A stretch of DNA of 64,000 nucleotides from Sinotaia quadrata (GCA_028829895.1 CM054179.1:43010617-43074616); one strand, 5' to 3'. Positions 46,887 to 59,696 are shown, counted from the stretch's first letter. A program made the numbers and translations. Notes: a model not told the origin generated them from the sequence alone.

Positions 46887-47984
46887 ACTTCAAAGTGGGT
46901 TACACGGTCGATGAGCGGTTAAATATAACAAGAACTGACACAGAAAAAGATTCTGGCAATGAAAAACCTACACGTGACTTTCTATCCTCCTTACTACAAA
47001 TCTCTCTCTCTCTGTCTCACACACACACAGACGCAAGCACGCACCCAAACATAACTAATGACATAAATCATTGATTCAATTAAATTTAGATAACGAGCAG
47101 TGAGTTAGTGACAATTACAGGGCGTGGGACTTACAGGGAAAATAGCGCTCATGAGAAATTTGATACCTACTAGACCCATTTGATCATCTGATTGGATTTC
47201 ACATCCGTTTCCAGCTTTAAATGATTTCGCAGACAGGCGCATGTGCCAGGATGGCATTTATATTCTTGAAAGGAAAGAAACGGAAGATGAAGATTATCAT
47301 GTAGAGGACCTCGTAGATCTGTGGGAAATAGTGACTGTACTCTCTCAGAGTTTTAACTGTCAAGGATATATATTTTAATTTTTTTTAAATGTTGCATAAT
47401 AGCACACAGGCTCTGATTTTTAAAGTTCCACCCGATGGACTAGTCACTAGACATTAAGCCCACCACATGGAACAAGGATAACAAGCGGGTAAGAATCACC
47501 TGCAATTTTTCATCCAAGCAAGTGAAGAGGTCGAGTGGACATAACCAATATGCAGGGAGGGGAGGATGTACGGAATGGGTTGGGTGGGAGGGGGTGGTAC
47601 ATCTTAGCCTTTAATACAGATCCTCCTAACACACACACATACACACAAACACAATACACATAAATAAAATGTCGACGTAACCAGTGATTTACTTAAAGCG
47701 CTAAGCCCATCCCCTAGCACAACCCTTTAACTCACTTAGCTTATCTCTGTGCTAGTCCGCCTGCCCGCTCGCTCTGCCCTAATCAAGTCTTCCGATATCA
47801 GGAAACTGACAAAACGATATTTCAGAAATCCAATTTTGTACCCACAGAGCTGCCAATCAATATTCAACAATGGATGGCGTATGCTTCTCGATGTACTGCA
47901 AACAGATTACCACTGTCAGCACGAGGCGTTGCGTTGACAAGCTTGAGTGCTGCCTCTCGATCCCAGCATGACGTCACGGCAGTC
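46887..47984. other. No gene seen
   Basis: Unique sequence with short CT/CA tracts near 47000 and 47630. Confidence 0.5.
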
Positions 47985-48260
47985 AAAAATGTTCAGGGAT
48001 GGTGAAACGGGATTCAGGGATGGAGAATGTTTCAGGATTAGAGAAACGGGTTTCAGGGGTGGGTGGAAAAAATGGGATTCTGGAAGGAGAATAAGTTTTA
48101 GGGATTGAGATATATAAATCAGGGATGGAAGAGGCGAAGTCAAAGAAGAAGCGAGAGTCTGGGGGTGGAAATGAGATATTGAAGGCTGCAGAAAAGGGAT
48201 TCTTCAATGGAGAAAGGATCTTTCTTTTTAAAGATAGGGATTTCAATATACTGAAATGGG
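47985..48260. repeat. Degenerate purine-rich GGGATTCAGGGATGGAGAA repeat
   Basis: GGGATTCAGGGATGG-like words recur irregularly at about 18-35-base steps. Strong G/A bias on the plus strand opens Ser/Pro-rich minus-strand ORFs. Confidence 0.8.
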
Positions 48261-48688
48261 ATTGAAATATGAATTAACGGGATTCATTGTAGAGACATGA
48301 GAATAAGAGTGAGAGAAATGGAATGCAGGGAGAGAGAAAAGGAAATTGTGGATGAATATGGAGATAAGAAACAAAACTGAAGACCATGGTTGATAATTAT
48401 AATGATAGTATGTATTCCACTTGCAAATTTTGCAATTAAAATAAGCTGTGTGAGCGCGCACGCGGTTGTGTGGTCCTACATAAAGAAATGCGTACTTCTC
48501 TAAGCATTTCACATTGCTTGCTTACTTATTAAAAACTGAAGGCAACGAACGTGAGCTTCATGACGGTTTGACAGTCATTTTGCCCCCCTCACCCCACCCT
48601 GTTCATTTAAAAACTCGCAGCGCCATTCTATTATTTACTATTTTCTTAATGCCGTTTGTGCAATCTCTGTGCAATATTTCGTTTTAGT

Positions 48689-48689
<1 letters not shown>
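48261..48689. other. No gene seen
   Basis: The purine-rich sequence fades to AT-rich unique sequence. Confidence 0.5.

Positions 48690-48722
<33 letters not shown>
48690..48722. repeat. (CA)n microsatellite
   Basis: About 15 CA units. Confidence 0.96.
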
Positions 48723-49694
48723 TTTATGCACACACAAATTACACAGGATTTGCTCCCGTTGACTGCATTCGTTAAAGAAAGGACAATATTCCTCACCATA
48801 CCCGAATGGCGCTCGTACATTGAAAGTACAAGTGATATTCAATGGCATATTACTTACAATACATGTAAGTAATTTCTCATGATTTTCTATTATTATTGTT
48901 TTAAACAACAAATTTCACAATCAGACTTCTGCTGCTATTTCTTTCGTCTTAAAATAAAATAATTTCTTTTTAAAATACGTTTTCGTTTTCAGAATCATTC
49001 TTGATAAAGTTCCCATGCTGACTATAAAACCAAACCAAACCTAGGGCACTGAAAGACATCGTCGTCATCATCATCATCGGCACATAGAGGCTTATGTAGA
49101 CCACATCACCCTTCCTAAAAATAGACTACAGGTAAATCTACTTTCTGAAAGGCTGACCATTATCCTCGGGCTGGAAACATACCTGAATGTTCCAGACTAC
49201 TCACTAAATTAACCAATCAAAGCATAGCTCAGTCACGTGAACGAATGTCCAGAAACTCGCCTGTAAATCGTTAGTGGAATGCAGCTGACCTTTGAGGCAA
49301 CATGTATTTTGGCTTCCGGTGCTAAAGTATAATCATACTACTAACCGAAGTGCAGGTTATCAACAGAGAAGAAAGTCATCCTCTGTATATATTACTGCCG
49401 AAGGAATGTGGTATTGCTTGCCTAAACTAATATTATATTCATGTTTATCTCTTGGCATTAACTATATTTTTATTTCGCTTATGATATTTAAATATATGAT
49501 GACCATGTAAGTAAGAGTGTTCTGTAAGAGAGAACAAATGCAGATGAATTTTTAGCCCACGTGTATTTTATTCGCAGATCGGCACTTTTTCTAAGACATT
49601 ATTTTGGTTGTTGAATTCATCGAGCCGTGAAGCAACATAAGAATGGAATGACCCACGGGCGAGAGATGCAGATGCATGGATCTCATGTGCAACC

Positions 49695-49705
<11 letters not shown>
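48723..49705. other. No gene seen; CCAAT/E-box pair
   Basis: AACCAATCAAAG at about 49210 and GTCACGTGAAC at about 49232 are CCAAT- and E-box-like. A (CAT)n run near 49063-49078 is common in SINE tails. No gene recognised. Confidence 0.35.

Positions 49706-49785
<80 letters not shown>
49706..49785. repeat. (TG)40 microsatellite
   Basis: Uninterrupted TG run preceded by (AT)n. Confidence 0.98.
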
Positions 49786-49786
<1 letters not shown>

Positions 49787-50534
49787 CATCTGGACCCCAG
49801 ATGTCACTATCATGGAACTGAAACTAAGTGACCTAAACACCAACAAGCTGAATAGCTTTAGTCAAAATACAATTGAATTCAGTCAAACTGTAATCAAAGT
49901 ACTTTTAGAGTTCACTTAGAAACTTTCATTGTTCTCTATTTAAACTCATTTATAGTTCGCTCATACGTATGAACATATTAGGTACTACAGTGCCTAGAAC
50001 TCAAACGAACATTCTCTTATGACACCACATGGCCATGATTTCAATATATATATATATAAACCTGTTAAAACTATTCGCTATATGTAAGCCATGCTGTCTT
50101 TATGTTATTTTTTTGTTGAATACATTATTGTTGATACTTAGATCACTCGTGTTAGCATGTCTCACATGTTATATGTTTAGTCTGTCACCTGTATTACTTA
50201 CTATCCTGGCCGTATGCATCGGGGGGGGGGGGGGGGGGGGCTTGTGCTATCTTTTAGAACTATCATTCTTCTATTTTGCATTATCTATCCTTCATCTAAC
50301 ATGTGGCCAGGCAGCAGGTGTGTTTTGTGGGATTAGCTTAAGGTTACGGGCGGCCTGGGGTGGTGGAGAATTATCTTGCTCATCTCCCAGTAAAACGTCA
50401 CAATCACCATCATCGTCATCATCATCAAGTCAATGGGTGTTTAACTGCACCAATTCTCCAATTAGCTCTAAGCACTTACATAAACAGTCATGATCTACAG
50501 AGTGGCTAAGAACTGAGCGAGATAATTCCAAAAT
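49786..50534. other. No gene seen; G20 homopolymer
   Basis: A run of 20 G at 50221-50240 interrupts an ORF at 50029-50493. The ORF is AT-rich, poly-Gly and poly-Ser in places, and unrecognised. CATCATCGTCATCATCATCA lies near 50408. Confidence 0.5.
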
Positions 50535-50600
50535 GACCAAAAATGGATTAGAACCCCATTTGCACACGTCTCTACCTCAAGTCACCGAGCGGTCTGGCTC
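50535..50600 (-). repeat. tRNA-like (SINE-type) fragment
   Basis: The minus strand reads ACCGCTCGGTGACTTGAGGT AGAGACG, then a B-box GGTTCTAATCC (plus coordinates 50545-50555) about 35 bases from the A-box-like segment. The B box matches GGTTCRANYCC well except for T in place of R. Acceptor stem not closed. Confidence 0.4.
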
Positions 50601-50684
50601 ACTTCACCCAATTTTAGTTTAATCATAAAATCGCAAGAAATGAATATAAAATCTTTCGATTCGTAGAAGTAGAAGAGCGAACCA

Positions 50685-50698
50685 GTGTGTGTGTGTGT

Positions 50699-50777
<79 letters not shown>
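50685..50777. repeat. (TG)n microsatellite
   Basis: TG run with TAAG, TTTG and TACATG interruptions. Confidence 0.97.
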
Positions 50778-50778
<1 letters not shown>

Positions 50779-51769
50779 ATGTGTGTGTATTTGAGCTAGA
50801 AAGGACGAGATTAACAACAATGAAGGATGTCAACCTTAGGAATGTATTTCCGATTTTATTTGTGTCTCAGTATGAGCTATTAAAAAAAAAAGAGAACAAC
50901 AAATTGACAATACATAACAATCACGAGGCATAAATGGCAACAGCGTCACCCATCCAACCAGACACACTGTTTCTTACACCCCTTCACAAGAAACTTGACA
51001 CGCGCACTTCAAAACGAAACTGCATGCACTTTCGCGAAAGGGAGAAAGAACACCAGAGACACATCTCACATGCTGTAGTAAAGATGGAATATTGTAAATA
51101 AGTAAGAAGAAAATATGACTACATTTACACGCACTGTCGGATGCCAGAGTTATTTGCACATTAATATGAATCGCTGAAGGAAAGGAAGATCTGTCATCGC
51201 TTTCTGCTGCAGCATTCAGAAGTGAGGGCGAAAGGGAGAGAACTGTAGAAGGGCTGCGAACAGCAGTTTCCACAAGTTGTGTCAATTACTTCGCCGTTCC
51301 CCATATGTCAAACTTGACGTGTACATTCCGTCAGATTTCATCAAAGTGTAAACGCATTTGTTTAAAGGTCTACAATTCCCTCAACCGAAGATATTTAATA
51401 ATCAACACACTAACTTACTAGCAACGTGGACTGGGGGGGAAAAAAATCCAGCAGCTGAAAGGGAAAAACAAGAACTTCCCGAAACTTTTCAGGAGTTAAC
51501 ACACGTTTAAAATAATCAACCAAACCTAGCTGCGAAAATGTGCTATGAATACAGTTTGAATTTTCATACTCTCTAGAAATTCCTTTCTCTCCTAACACTT
51601 TAGTGAAGAAAAAAATCAATAAGCTTCTGCCAGCAGCTGTTGCATAGGGAATTCATTCTTCAATAAATCTCAGCATTATTGGTTGTTAATAGAAAAGTAA
51701 AGGCAGAACCTAGAACGAAAACGAGGTTTGCGCTGAAAATGGGTCTGTATTACTTTCCACATCTTCCCT
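50778..51769. other. No gene seen
   Basis: The minus-strand ORF 50974-51285 is unrecognised. Confidence 0.45.
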
Positions 51770-52110
51770 TCTCACTATATTTTCTTTAACTTCCCATCTC
51801 AGTACATTGACTTTAAACTCTCATCTCAGTACATTGACTTTAACCTCCTATCTCACTACATTTGCCTTAACCTCCTATCTCACTACATTCATTTTCTCCT
51901 ATCTCATACATTCTCTTTAACCTCCTATCTCACACATTCATTTTAACCTCCTGTCTCACTACATTCACTTTAATCTCCTATCTCATACATTCTCCTTAAC
52001 ATCCTATCTCATACATTCTCCTTAACATCCTATCTCATACATTCATTTTAACCTCCTATATCATACATTCACCTTAACTTCCCAATTCACTAAATTAACT
52101 TTAACAGCCT
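51770..52110. repeat. ~24-26-bp degenerate minisatellite, ~13 copies
   Basis: CTCCTATCTCATACATTC followed by TCTTTAAC recurs with ACTACATT and deletion variants from about 51774 to 52100. Confidence 0.93.
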
Positions 52111-53722
52111 GTGCTACTTCTACACATCTTCAGACTTTTGGAACAGATCTAGTAACAGAGAATTTTCAAGCCACTCAAGAATGATTGATATTTCAAACAA
52201 ATGTCTTTTATGTGTTGAAGTATCACACATACACACAGAGACACACACACACACACAAAATAATACAAATATATTAATCAATTTAATATACTAATGTTAT
52301 TTAATATGGTATGATAAGGAAAATTGTAAAATAATATTCTAAGATAAGCACATTTCACATTTGTGGAGAGAATATTTTGGAACTATCACAGATATTTTAA
52401 TTTTAAAAAAGAAACAAATATTCTAACATCCAATCAAAGGAGAACAGAATCTGATAGGTGGACTTTTATGTACTACTGATATCTTCCAAACTCGTGTCCC
52501 ACAAATGCACAAATAAACTAACCTGCTGCTTATAACAGGGGCCACAAGTAGTAAAGCTGCATGCTGATCAAAGAAGAAATGACCGACATAGGATCATAAC
52601 AATTTTACCTTACCACAGGAAATGAATGTTTGAAAACAACACCACAGTAAGTAAATGGTTCACATAGTATCAAACATTAACACAATGAATTTATGCTTGG
52701 AAGAGCACAATAAAGATGAAAACTTTCTTAAATGCCTAAAATCTTAAAAATGAATTTTCAACAGAGTACAACAGAAAACCAGTTTTGGGTTATTTTTATA
52801 GAGAAGTATCTTAGGCATATCAGGCATGATCTGTACTTTAACCCAGCTGATGACAAGGACGTCACAACAATTGAAATGAACAAAATAGCAGGAAACAGCA
52901 TGTCTGAGAGTCAGTTATCTCCTGAACAAAGAACAGAAGCAAGAACGTAGACAGAACTGTCCTTCTGATGAATAATAACAATAATACTTTTATTTAAAAA
53001 AATATTTTTAAATGCCCTGCATATAGTGAAGCTCACTATTAAAGTAAATAATGAATCATTATGCATTTTAAATTATAATGCTTATAGCAAATCAAATCAA
53101 CAGTGTTCAATGGCCAAAAATATTAAAACCCAGGATAATGAACAAATTTCTTTAAAAAAAAAAAAATTAATTACAAAGTCTCATAAGAAATTGTATAAAG
53201 TTTTATAATTAAAATACGCTGTTTTGATTTATTTGCTGAAATTCTTCAGAAGATGTACACATGTTCTGATATGCATGTATCTAGCAAGAAAAGTATTTTC
53301 CAATTTCTTATGAAAAGTTTTCCAACATCTTATAAAAAAGAACACAAATTTCATGTTTATTTAATAATTAAAAAGTAAATCTTCTTCACACTATCAAATC
53401 AATAGCAACTGCTAAATTATATCAATCTATGATTTTCACTTGTCTCAAGTACCTACCTGTTATATTAAGTGTCTCTTTTGAAACTTATATATAAAAAAAT
53501 ACAAAGGGTCAGTTAGCTAAATGTATGCTGGAGCCCATAAATAAAATTGCCTAAATAAACTTACATCTTGGGTAGGAAAAAGAAAAATATACTCCTCATG
53601 CTGATCTATGAAACAGTACTACTCTACTAGAATCATATTCAAAACTATGAATTTTACTTACCTCTATGTCATAAAAATATTTAGACACCTACCAGTGAAT
53701 ACTTTTGTGCTTTCAGGCAAGG
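52111..53722. other. No gene seen; short (CA)n
   Basis: A short CA tract lies at 52225-52257, then AT-rich sequence with chance ORFs. Confidence 0.5.
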
Positions 53723-53750
53723 GTGTGTGCGTGCGTGCGTGCGTGCGTGC

Positions 53751-53781
<31 letters not shown>
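53723..53781. repeat. (GTGC)n(TG)n microsatellite
   Basis: About seven GCGT tetranucleotides followed by TG units. Confidence 0.96.
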
Positions 53782-53785
<4 letters not shown>

Positions 53786-54973
53786 AAACATTTGATAGAA
53801 AGAGACAAAAAGACATAAAATCTCACTGCTCCTACAGAAAATTTACTGATTATATGAAGAGCAAAACAGAAATTAACTGCCTGTCTGTCACCAATCATAA
53901 AGGCAAGGTAAATTGCCCCCTCCCCAACCACCACCACCAATATTAAAAAAAAAAATAAAGGTACACAACTCCAACAAGAAAAACTATTAGCTCTTACCGG
54001 TAGAGTACTTTCCCTTGGTATAGTTAATAAATGTAGGCTGCTTTCAGTTTATTAGTAACTGCAGAAGATCGTTCCAAAATTAATGCAAATCCATTTTGGA
54101 TGGTACACTCTTATCTGTAATCAAACAAAATACACACAGATACATAGTTTAATTATTGGTATAGTAAAAATGCTTGAATAACAGGAGACTAAATAATATC
54201 TGAAGAAGAAAATTTATTAACTATTTAAAACAAACGAATAGTCGATCGCATGCGACAAACCCAGATCAAATATTTAAACTAATAAGTACATTAAGTTATT
54301 TTATATTATGTTATATTAAATTAATAAGTACATTAAGTTATAAAGAAGATACTCAGTAAAGAGAACAGATAAAAATACCATCTCACTCCTTCTGTGCGTG
54401 TCTGTGTAAGTATTGTAAACAAACTTTATTATTAAACATTCTAGCACTTAAAACGGTTCCTTGCTAATGTCTAAGGCACGCAAGCATATACACAAGTATG
54501 CAATGTCTAAATTTTTTTTCGTACACTTATGAACGTGCAAAAGTTTATTTGTAAAGCAGTTTCCAGTTTCTGTGTGTATGTGTGTGTGTGTGCGCGCGCG
54601 CGCGTGCGCACTTTCTAAACTGTTGAGTGTGAATTTTCATCAAAAGGAATAACACGAGCGCGCATACGTGCACGAGACGTCTCCCACCCACCAACCCACC
54701 CTCAAACTGTCGGTCACCGCAGGCGTACAATGAATGACCTAGCGATCGACCATCTCTACCGTAATTTAATCTCAAGTAGGCAAGCGACAAAATAGTCGGT
54801 CCTTGCCACCAATGTCACCCTTTCCTTCTACCGTACCTAGTGGCGATCGATCAGACGATGTGCAGTCTTGGGAGCATGCGCAGTAGGTTTGCAAAAGTAC
54901 CAGGCCTAGGCCGTTGGCATGTGGGCCTTCGATAAATTGTACATGCACTCATGATGTTTCCCCCACCCCTTCT
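53782..54973. other. No gene seen; GC-richer island 54650-54960
   Basis: ATTAATAAGTACATTAAGTTA is duplicated near 54278 and 54317. A CG tract is at 54593-54604. The segment 54650-54960 is GC-richer and has an NRF1-like half motif GCATGCGCAGT near 54885. No gene recognised. Confidence 0.4.
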
Positions 54974-54998
54974 CTCTCTCTCTCTCTCTCTCTCTCTG
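54974..54998. repeat. (CT)n microsatellite
   Basis: About 12 CT units. Confidence 0.95.
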
Positions 54999-56174
54999 TT
55001 CCCCACACATATATACAGACACTCAAATCCTTCAAGTCAGCTCCTGAGTAAAAGAAAAGCGACAGACAAGGTAATCGAAATTTTACAACCTAAGTGCAGT
55101 TACAAAAGCCCAACAAAGACTCAAACTTAATTCACTGAGGGACCTGGTGACTTTGTAATATCTGACCTTAAAAGTGTTCGTATGACTTGAGATTTAGAAC
55201 TAGAACAATGAGAAATCTAGAACCACGAGGACGGTACGTCATAGCAAATCCAGTACTGATACGATTATAAGAAAGGTATGTTACGTTATTAGGCGTGTGC
55301 CATGGTCCTCAACTGTTTAACGTTCTGTATTTCTTAACGATCACACACACGCACACACACCTGCGTAACAAGTGTTATTTCCACCAGTTATCGTCAAGCC
55401 TCTGTTTTCACTGCAAACATGTACAGCGCAGACGATTTATCTCCACTTTGACTATTATGATCTCCATTTAACATTTCACAGTTGACATTTTACGGTCGCA
55501 AAATAAGGGCACATTAAAATAAGTTTCTGCACACTGGCACAAAAGTAAAGAAAGTGTCTGAAAGACGATTGTAGACTGACGTTTGGCAGCTGCGAATAAC
55601 ATCTAAGAGATGTGCGCGCGCAGATAAAAGAAGAAAGCGAGGGTTTAAGAAGCACGACTTTCTTCGCAAAGTGAATGGTTGTCTCTCTACAGTTCAGTAA
55701 AGTTATTATACAAGATCTATAACTTTTGAACAGTTCGGAAAGGGGTCATCACACACCATTAACCCCGTGGAATGTCGGTGATGTAAGTAAGCAACACTGC
55801 AGTCTGTAGAAGTGAAACTAACAATAAACTTAATGTTAAATATTGCTTTCTTTAAACTCTTAATTATCAATCCATTTATATTAAACCCTGTAATAAATTA
55901 AAAACAAATAAATAAACCTTACTTTTACATTACCGGTACATATTAAAATGTTAAAAGAAACCAGCTATTCTGACCGTTTCTTGACCGATAGATCGAAAAC
56001 TTTTGTGGTCCTGAAGAAATTCTAAATGTAGAGCTCTGACCTCGCGTGCGTGACGTCAAATGAGCGGCATAAAGCTGTGTGTATCTTTGTTTCATTGTTT
56101 ATGTGTCATTTCTTATCTTTCAGTGTATATGTATGTATTTTTTTTTTTACTTTGCGGAAGAAATGAGATTGTAG
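54999..56174. other. No gene seen; CRE at 56051
   Basis: Perfect TGACGTCA at 56051-56058 in a GCGTGCG context, about 120 bases upstream of the transposase relic. Whether it served that gene is unknown. Confidence 0.4.
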
Positions 56175-57411
56175 CAAACCCAAAGATCGTCTAAAAAGTT
56201 TAGGCGCTGTGAGCAAAAGAGTCAATGCAAAGCTCGCCTCCACAGGAACATAGCTGACGATCACGTGATAAAACAGTTACACCAGCACAATCATGGCAGC
56301 GATGTGGTCCAAACCGAAGTTACAAAGATCATAGACATAGTCAAGCACCAGGGTAGAGAAACAACCGAAATCCCATTAGCAAAGAATAATGATGCTTTAC
56401 AGGGATCAACAATAGCCACCCAAGAAAAGATGCCTACAAAAGAAGCAGTAAGAAAAATTGATTCAAACAAGAAGAAATTCCCTTCACGCAGCACCTCCGC
56501 TACTGAGAGCATCAATCATTATACCTGAACATTATTCCTGAACAGCATACCTGAACAGTATAATGCTACACAAAATCTTCGAGAAAAGCTTTCACTTTGG
56601 GATTCTGGAGAAAATGATGACAATCGCATTTTCATATTTGGTAGAGAGACTAATATTGACTGGATTAGTGAAATGGAGAGACTAATATTGACTGGATTAG
56701 TGAAATGGAGAGACTAATATTGACTGGAGTAGTGAAATTGAGAGACTAATATTGACTGGAGTAGTGAAATTGAGAGACTAATATTGACTGGAGTAGTGAA
56801 ATTGAGAGACTAATATTGACTGGAGTAGTGAAATTGAGAGACTAATATTGAATAGAGTAGTAAAATGAAGAGACTAATATTGACTGGAGTAGTAAAATGG
56901 AGAGACTAATATTCACTGGAGTAGTAAAATGGAGACTAATATTCACTGGAGTAGTCAAATAGAGAGACTAATATTGACTGGAGTAGTAAAATGGAGAGAC
57001 TAATATTGACTGGATTAGTCAAATGGAGAGACTTTATATAGACGAATCATTCAGTCTTGCACCATCACTATTCTCACAAATCTAAGTCATCATGGCTGAA
57101 AGAGGGAGAGTTGTGCTACCTATGCTCTATTGCCAGATAAAGAAGCCATCCAAGAAATATGGCCAAATCTCAATCCACCTTCAATCTCTTTAGACTTCGA
57201 ACAAGCCGCTATAGTTTCAGTGCAATCAACATTCCCAGATTCTCAAACAAGCAATTATGCTGAAACTGCCCATCAAAGACTCAAAACAGAATTTGGAATG
57301 AATCTGGAAATTCACCAATGGAATTCGTTCGATGCGTTCAAAAGGGTCATGATACATTTTATGAACACTGCCTGTGACATTGTTGGAAACCCGCGCCAGT
57401 GAGGCTTACGC
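56175..57411 (+). pseudogene. FLYWCH / MULE-type DNA transposase relic
   Basis: Three broken parts of one protein lie in order. (1) 56175-56528: the C-terminal half of a FLYWCH-type zinc finger (RRCEQKSQCKARL then HQHNHG, giving the C..C..HxH pattern). It is followed by the usual linker ending ...IDSNKKKFPS. An in-frame stop at 56172 or an AG acceptor at 56174 marks the left limit. (2) about 56560-56650: KLSLWDSGENDDNRIFIFG, the segment preceding the catalytic domain. (3) 57027-57402: a first catalytic Asp context YIDESFSLAPSLFSQI (family: ..DGTFk.aP.lF.Q..), a stop, a -1 type shift near 57119, then LLPDKEAIQEIW and LDFEQAAI, matching the MULE second-Asp motif (tDfE.A). The C..H and final Glu parts are missing. 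Stops, frameshifts and an inserted minisatellite make it dead. Family assignment is good; the subgroup is not determined. Confidence 0.75.
56645..57032. repeat. 32-bp minisatellite inside the transposase relic, ~12 copies
   Basis: Units AGAGACTAATATTGACTGGA then GTAGTGAAATGG. The first starts at 56645, the second at 56677; a few copies are 2-3 bases short. The final truncated AGAGAC at 57027 continues straight into the catalytic-domain codons. The unit itself encodes the transposase segment (RETNIDWIS.ME), so the array arose by amplification of a piece of the coding sequence. Confidence 0.95.
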
Positions 57412-57496
57412 CATATGAAGTTCATGTAAAATTAACTATTGTTGGAAACCCGCGCCAGTGAGGCTTACGTCATATGAAGGTCGTGTAAAATTAACT
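57379..57496. repeat. 59-bp tandem duplication
   Basis: ATTGTTGGAAACCCGCGCCA starts copies at 57379 and 57438. The first copy contains the end of the transposase ORF, so the duplication arose within or just after the relic. Confidence 0.97.
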
Positions 57497-57649
57497 ATTG
57501 TTCTTCTGACTCCTACTCTGATTCTGTGAGGAGAAATAGACTCACAATTTGATAACTGATTACTAACTTGACTATTTTATTGTTAGGATAGAGACTGAGG
57601 ATTAAGTGGTGGACATTACCTGAACATTTATCCTCTATAGTAGTATAGT

Positions 57650-58010
57650 CTGTTCTTTTTCAACTGTAATAATTTGTATGTTTAATAAATTTATTGTTGT
57701 TTTTATTTTGTCCTTCTTAGGCATATTATTTAAAGTATATGTCTGGAGTAAAATAACTTAAAAGACGGATCTAATTTACTCCTTAGGTTGGAAGTTCCAC
57801 CTACGGAAGAAATTGTGTCAGTAGAACGTCCATCCAAATTGTTGTAAGGGGTAGAGTTCTGCAGCACCAGGTGATCTGCCAAGCGGGAGACAAGCTGGGT
57901 GTCTACTGGGATTTATTATAATTATTAATATATGGATTAAGATTCCAACCACTTGTATTTAGTTATGAATTATTAATTAGAATATAATATTAACCAGCAG
58001 CGTGCGTATG
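57650..58010 (+). mobile_element. Diverged dispersed repeat, copy B
   Basis: Colinear with 39,370-39,800 (see that entry for the shared blocks). In this copy the small ORF is interrupted or shifted, but base-level order is kept, including GGTGTCTACT at 57898-57907 and the AT-rich tail. It lies about 240 bases beyond the MULE relic. Confidence 0.55.
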
Positions 58011-59366
58011 TCACAGAACCGCTTTCACTTCGTGTTTCATCAAACTAGAATTGATAAAGATATTCGAATTATATCCTCTTTATCGCGTATACCTTCATCT
58101 TACACATGCTGCCCGTCACGACTTTCCTGCCCCCACCTCTCCACCCAATTTGAGGTTGCGAGCTTAAGTGTTTCCGAAGTCTTGTGTTCGGCAAAGTTCG
58201 TAAAGGTGGAAAATATATTTTAATTCACAAAGAGCATTAATCGTTCATTCACAACAAAACCACTAAGTTTCATCGAAATAATTTTTGCTTTAAAATGTTA
58301 CGAAAAAGAGTTTGGAAGCAATACTAATCCTTTAAATAACATTAATAGAATATGTAATCGCTTCACTTTCTTGAATTATATAACCATAATAGTATAAAGG
58401 AATAATTATATATTTTGTCTTGTCCATATGTAATTGATTTCGAGATAGTATATCATTTCACACACAAACTGTGGCTGATTTATTATGCCAATTACGTAAA
58501 CGAAGTTCAACCAATCATTATTTTTTAAAATAATAATAATTAATCAAGCAGTTCTCTCCTTTTCTAACAATACCCCAAGGTCGTGAACCAAGTGACGAAG
58601 TTATTATACAGGAAACGCGTCAAAATGCGGGAAAGAAAGGAAACACTAGGTCCGTCAGTGTCTGGTTCGCTCCAAACTTTTGCCCTGAGTTGTTTTGAAT
58701 TTTTGACCCTGGCACGTGCTTCCAGCCAACTAATGACGTACAGTAACGATCACTGGCGACTCGCTGAGATTATCGCAGGAGAACACCCGGGACGTTCCCT
58801 TGAAATCGCTTATTCATACGTTTGGTTGGGTCGTGATGACCTTTAATTTCGAAGGCAGGTCGTGATAATTTAAGTGCTGAAAAAATTGTGCAGAAGAGAA
58901 CTTTTTTTCCTGTCAAGATCCATGTTTCTTTAATTATATTATTTTTCTTCCTTTCATTTTAATACTCTTATTTTCTTTCGATTATTTAAATAATTTACTT
59001 AATATTTGTTATAACTTATTTTTACACTATAAGCCCCATAACTCTTCTCCCTTCCCTCAAACGTTAGCTTCGGATTACATTTTATTCAACTGCCAGTTCT
59101 TAACGTGCCTTTTGATATTAAAAAAATAATATATTAATGAAACATTCTTTTATTCACTTTATTCCTTCGAGAAAAAAAATTTATTGAAGGTCACATATTT
59201 CCCCTCTAAATGCAATTCTTACTTTCTTGCTTACACCTTAAAACATTGAACATTAAAGCCTGTTCCCTGCACATACACATTTACAAAAGAAATGTCTTTA
59301 ACTTTACACATAATCACTATAAGACAGCTGCATCTTGTCAGAATATGATTTATATGTGCGCGCGAA
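58011..59366. other. No gene seen
   Basis: The plus-strand ORF 58583-58846 (87 codons) is in ordinary-composition sequence but unrecognised. The remainder is AT-rich. Confidence 0.45.
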
Positions 59367-59409
59367 GTATGCATCTGTGTGTGTGTGTGTGTGTGTGTGT
59401 GTAGGTATG
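59367..59409. repeat. (TG)n microsatellite at the retrotransposon insertion point
   Basis: About 15 TG units followed by TAGGTATG. The LTR begins at the next base, 59410. The five bases GTATG (59405-59409) are the left candidate target-site duplication; the right copy lies outside the window. Confidence 0.9.
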
Positions 59410-59516
59410 TGTCATGAAACGAGCTTTCATTTTGTTTGAACAATTTAAATTGAAGTAAAATAATTAATAAAGTATTCAGTGTGAACGTGTCGTTAGTCGG
59501 AAGTGCGAACTTCCGG

Positions 59517-59608
59517 GGAGAGGGATGGGGGTTGTTGAGCTTTTGCGTGGGCGTAACGGAAAGAATAGAGAGGGATGGGGGTTGTTGGGCCTTTGCGTGG
59601 GCGTAAAA
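59517..59608 (+). repeat. 50-bp duplication inside the LTR U3
   Basis: AGGGATGGGGGTTGTTGRGC followed by YTTTGCGTGGGCGTAA occurs at 59521 and 59571. Both copies are also in the right LTR. Repeats in U3 commonly act as enhancer modules; that role is inferred. Confidence 0.8.
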
Positions 59609-59696
59609 CAAAACATTTGGGTACCGGGCGGAAAAACAAAGCAGCGTAGCAGTGTCACGTTATTTAATTTTAGAAAGATGCGTGGGTGTTGTGATG

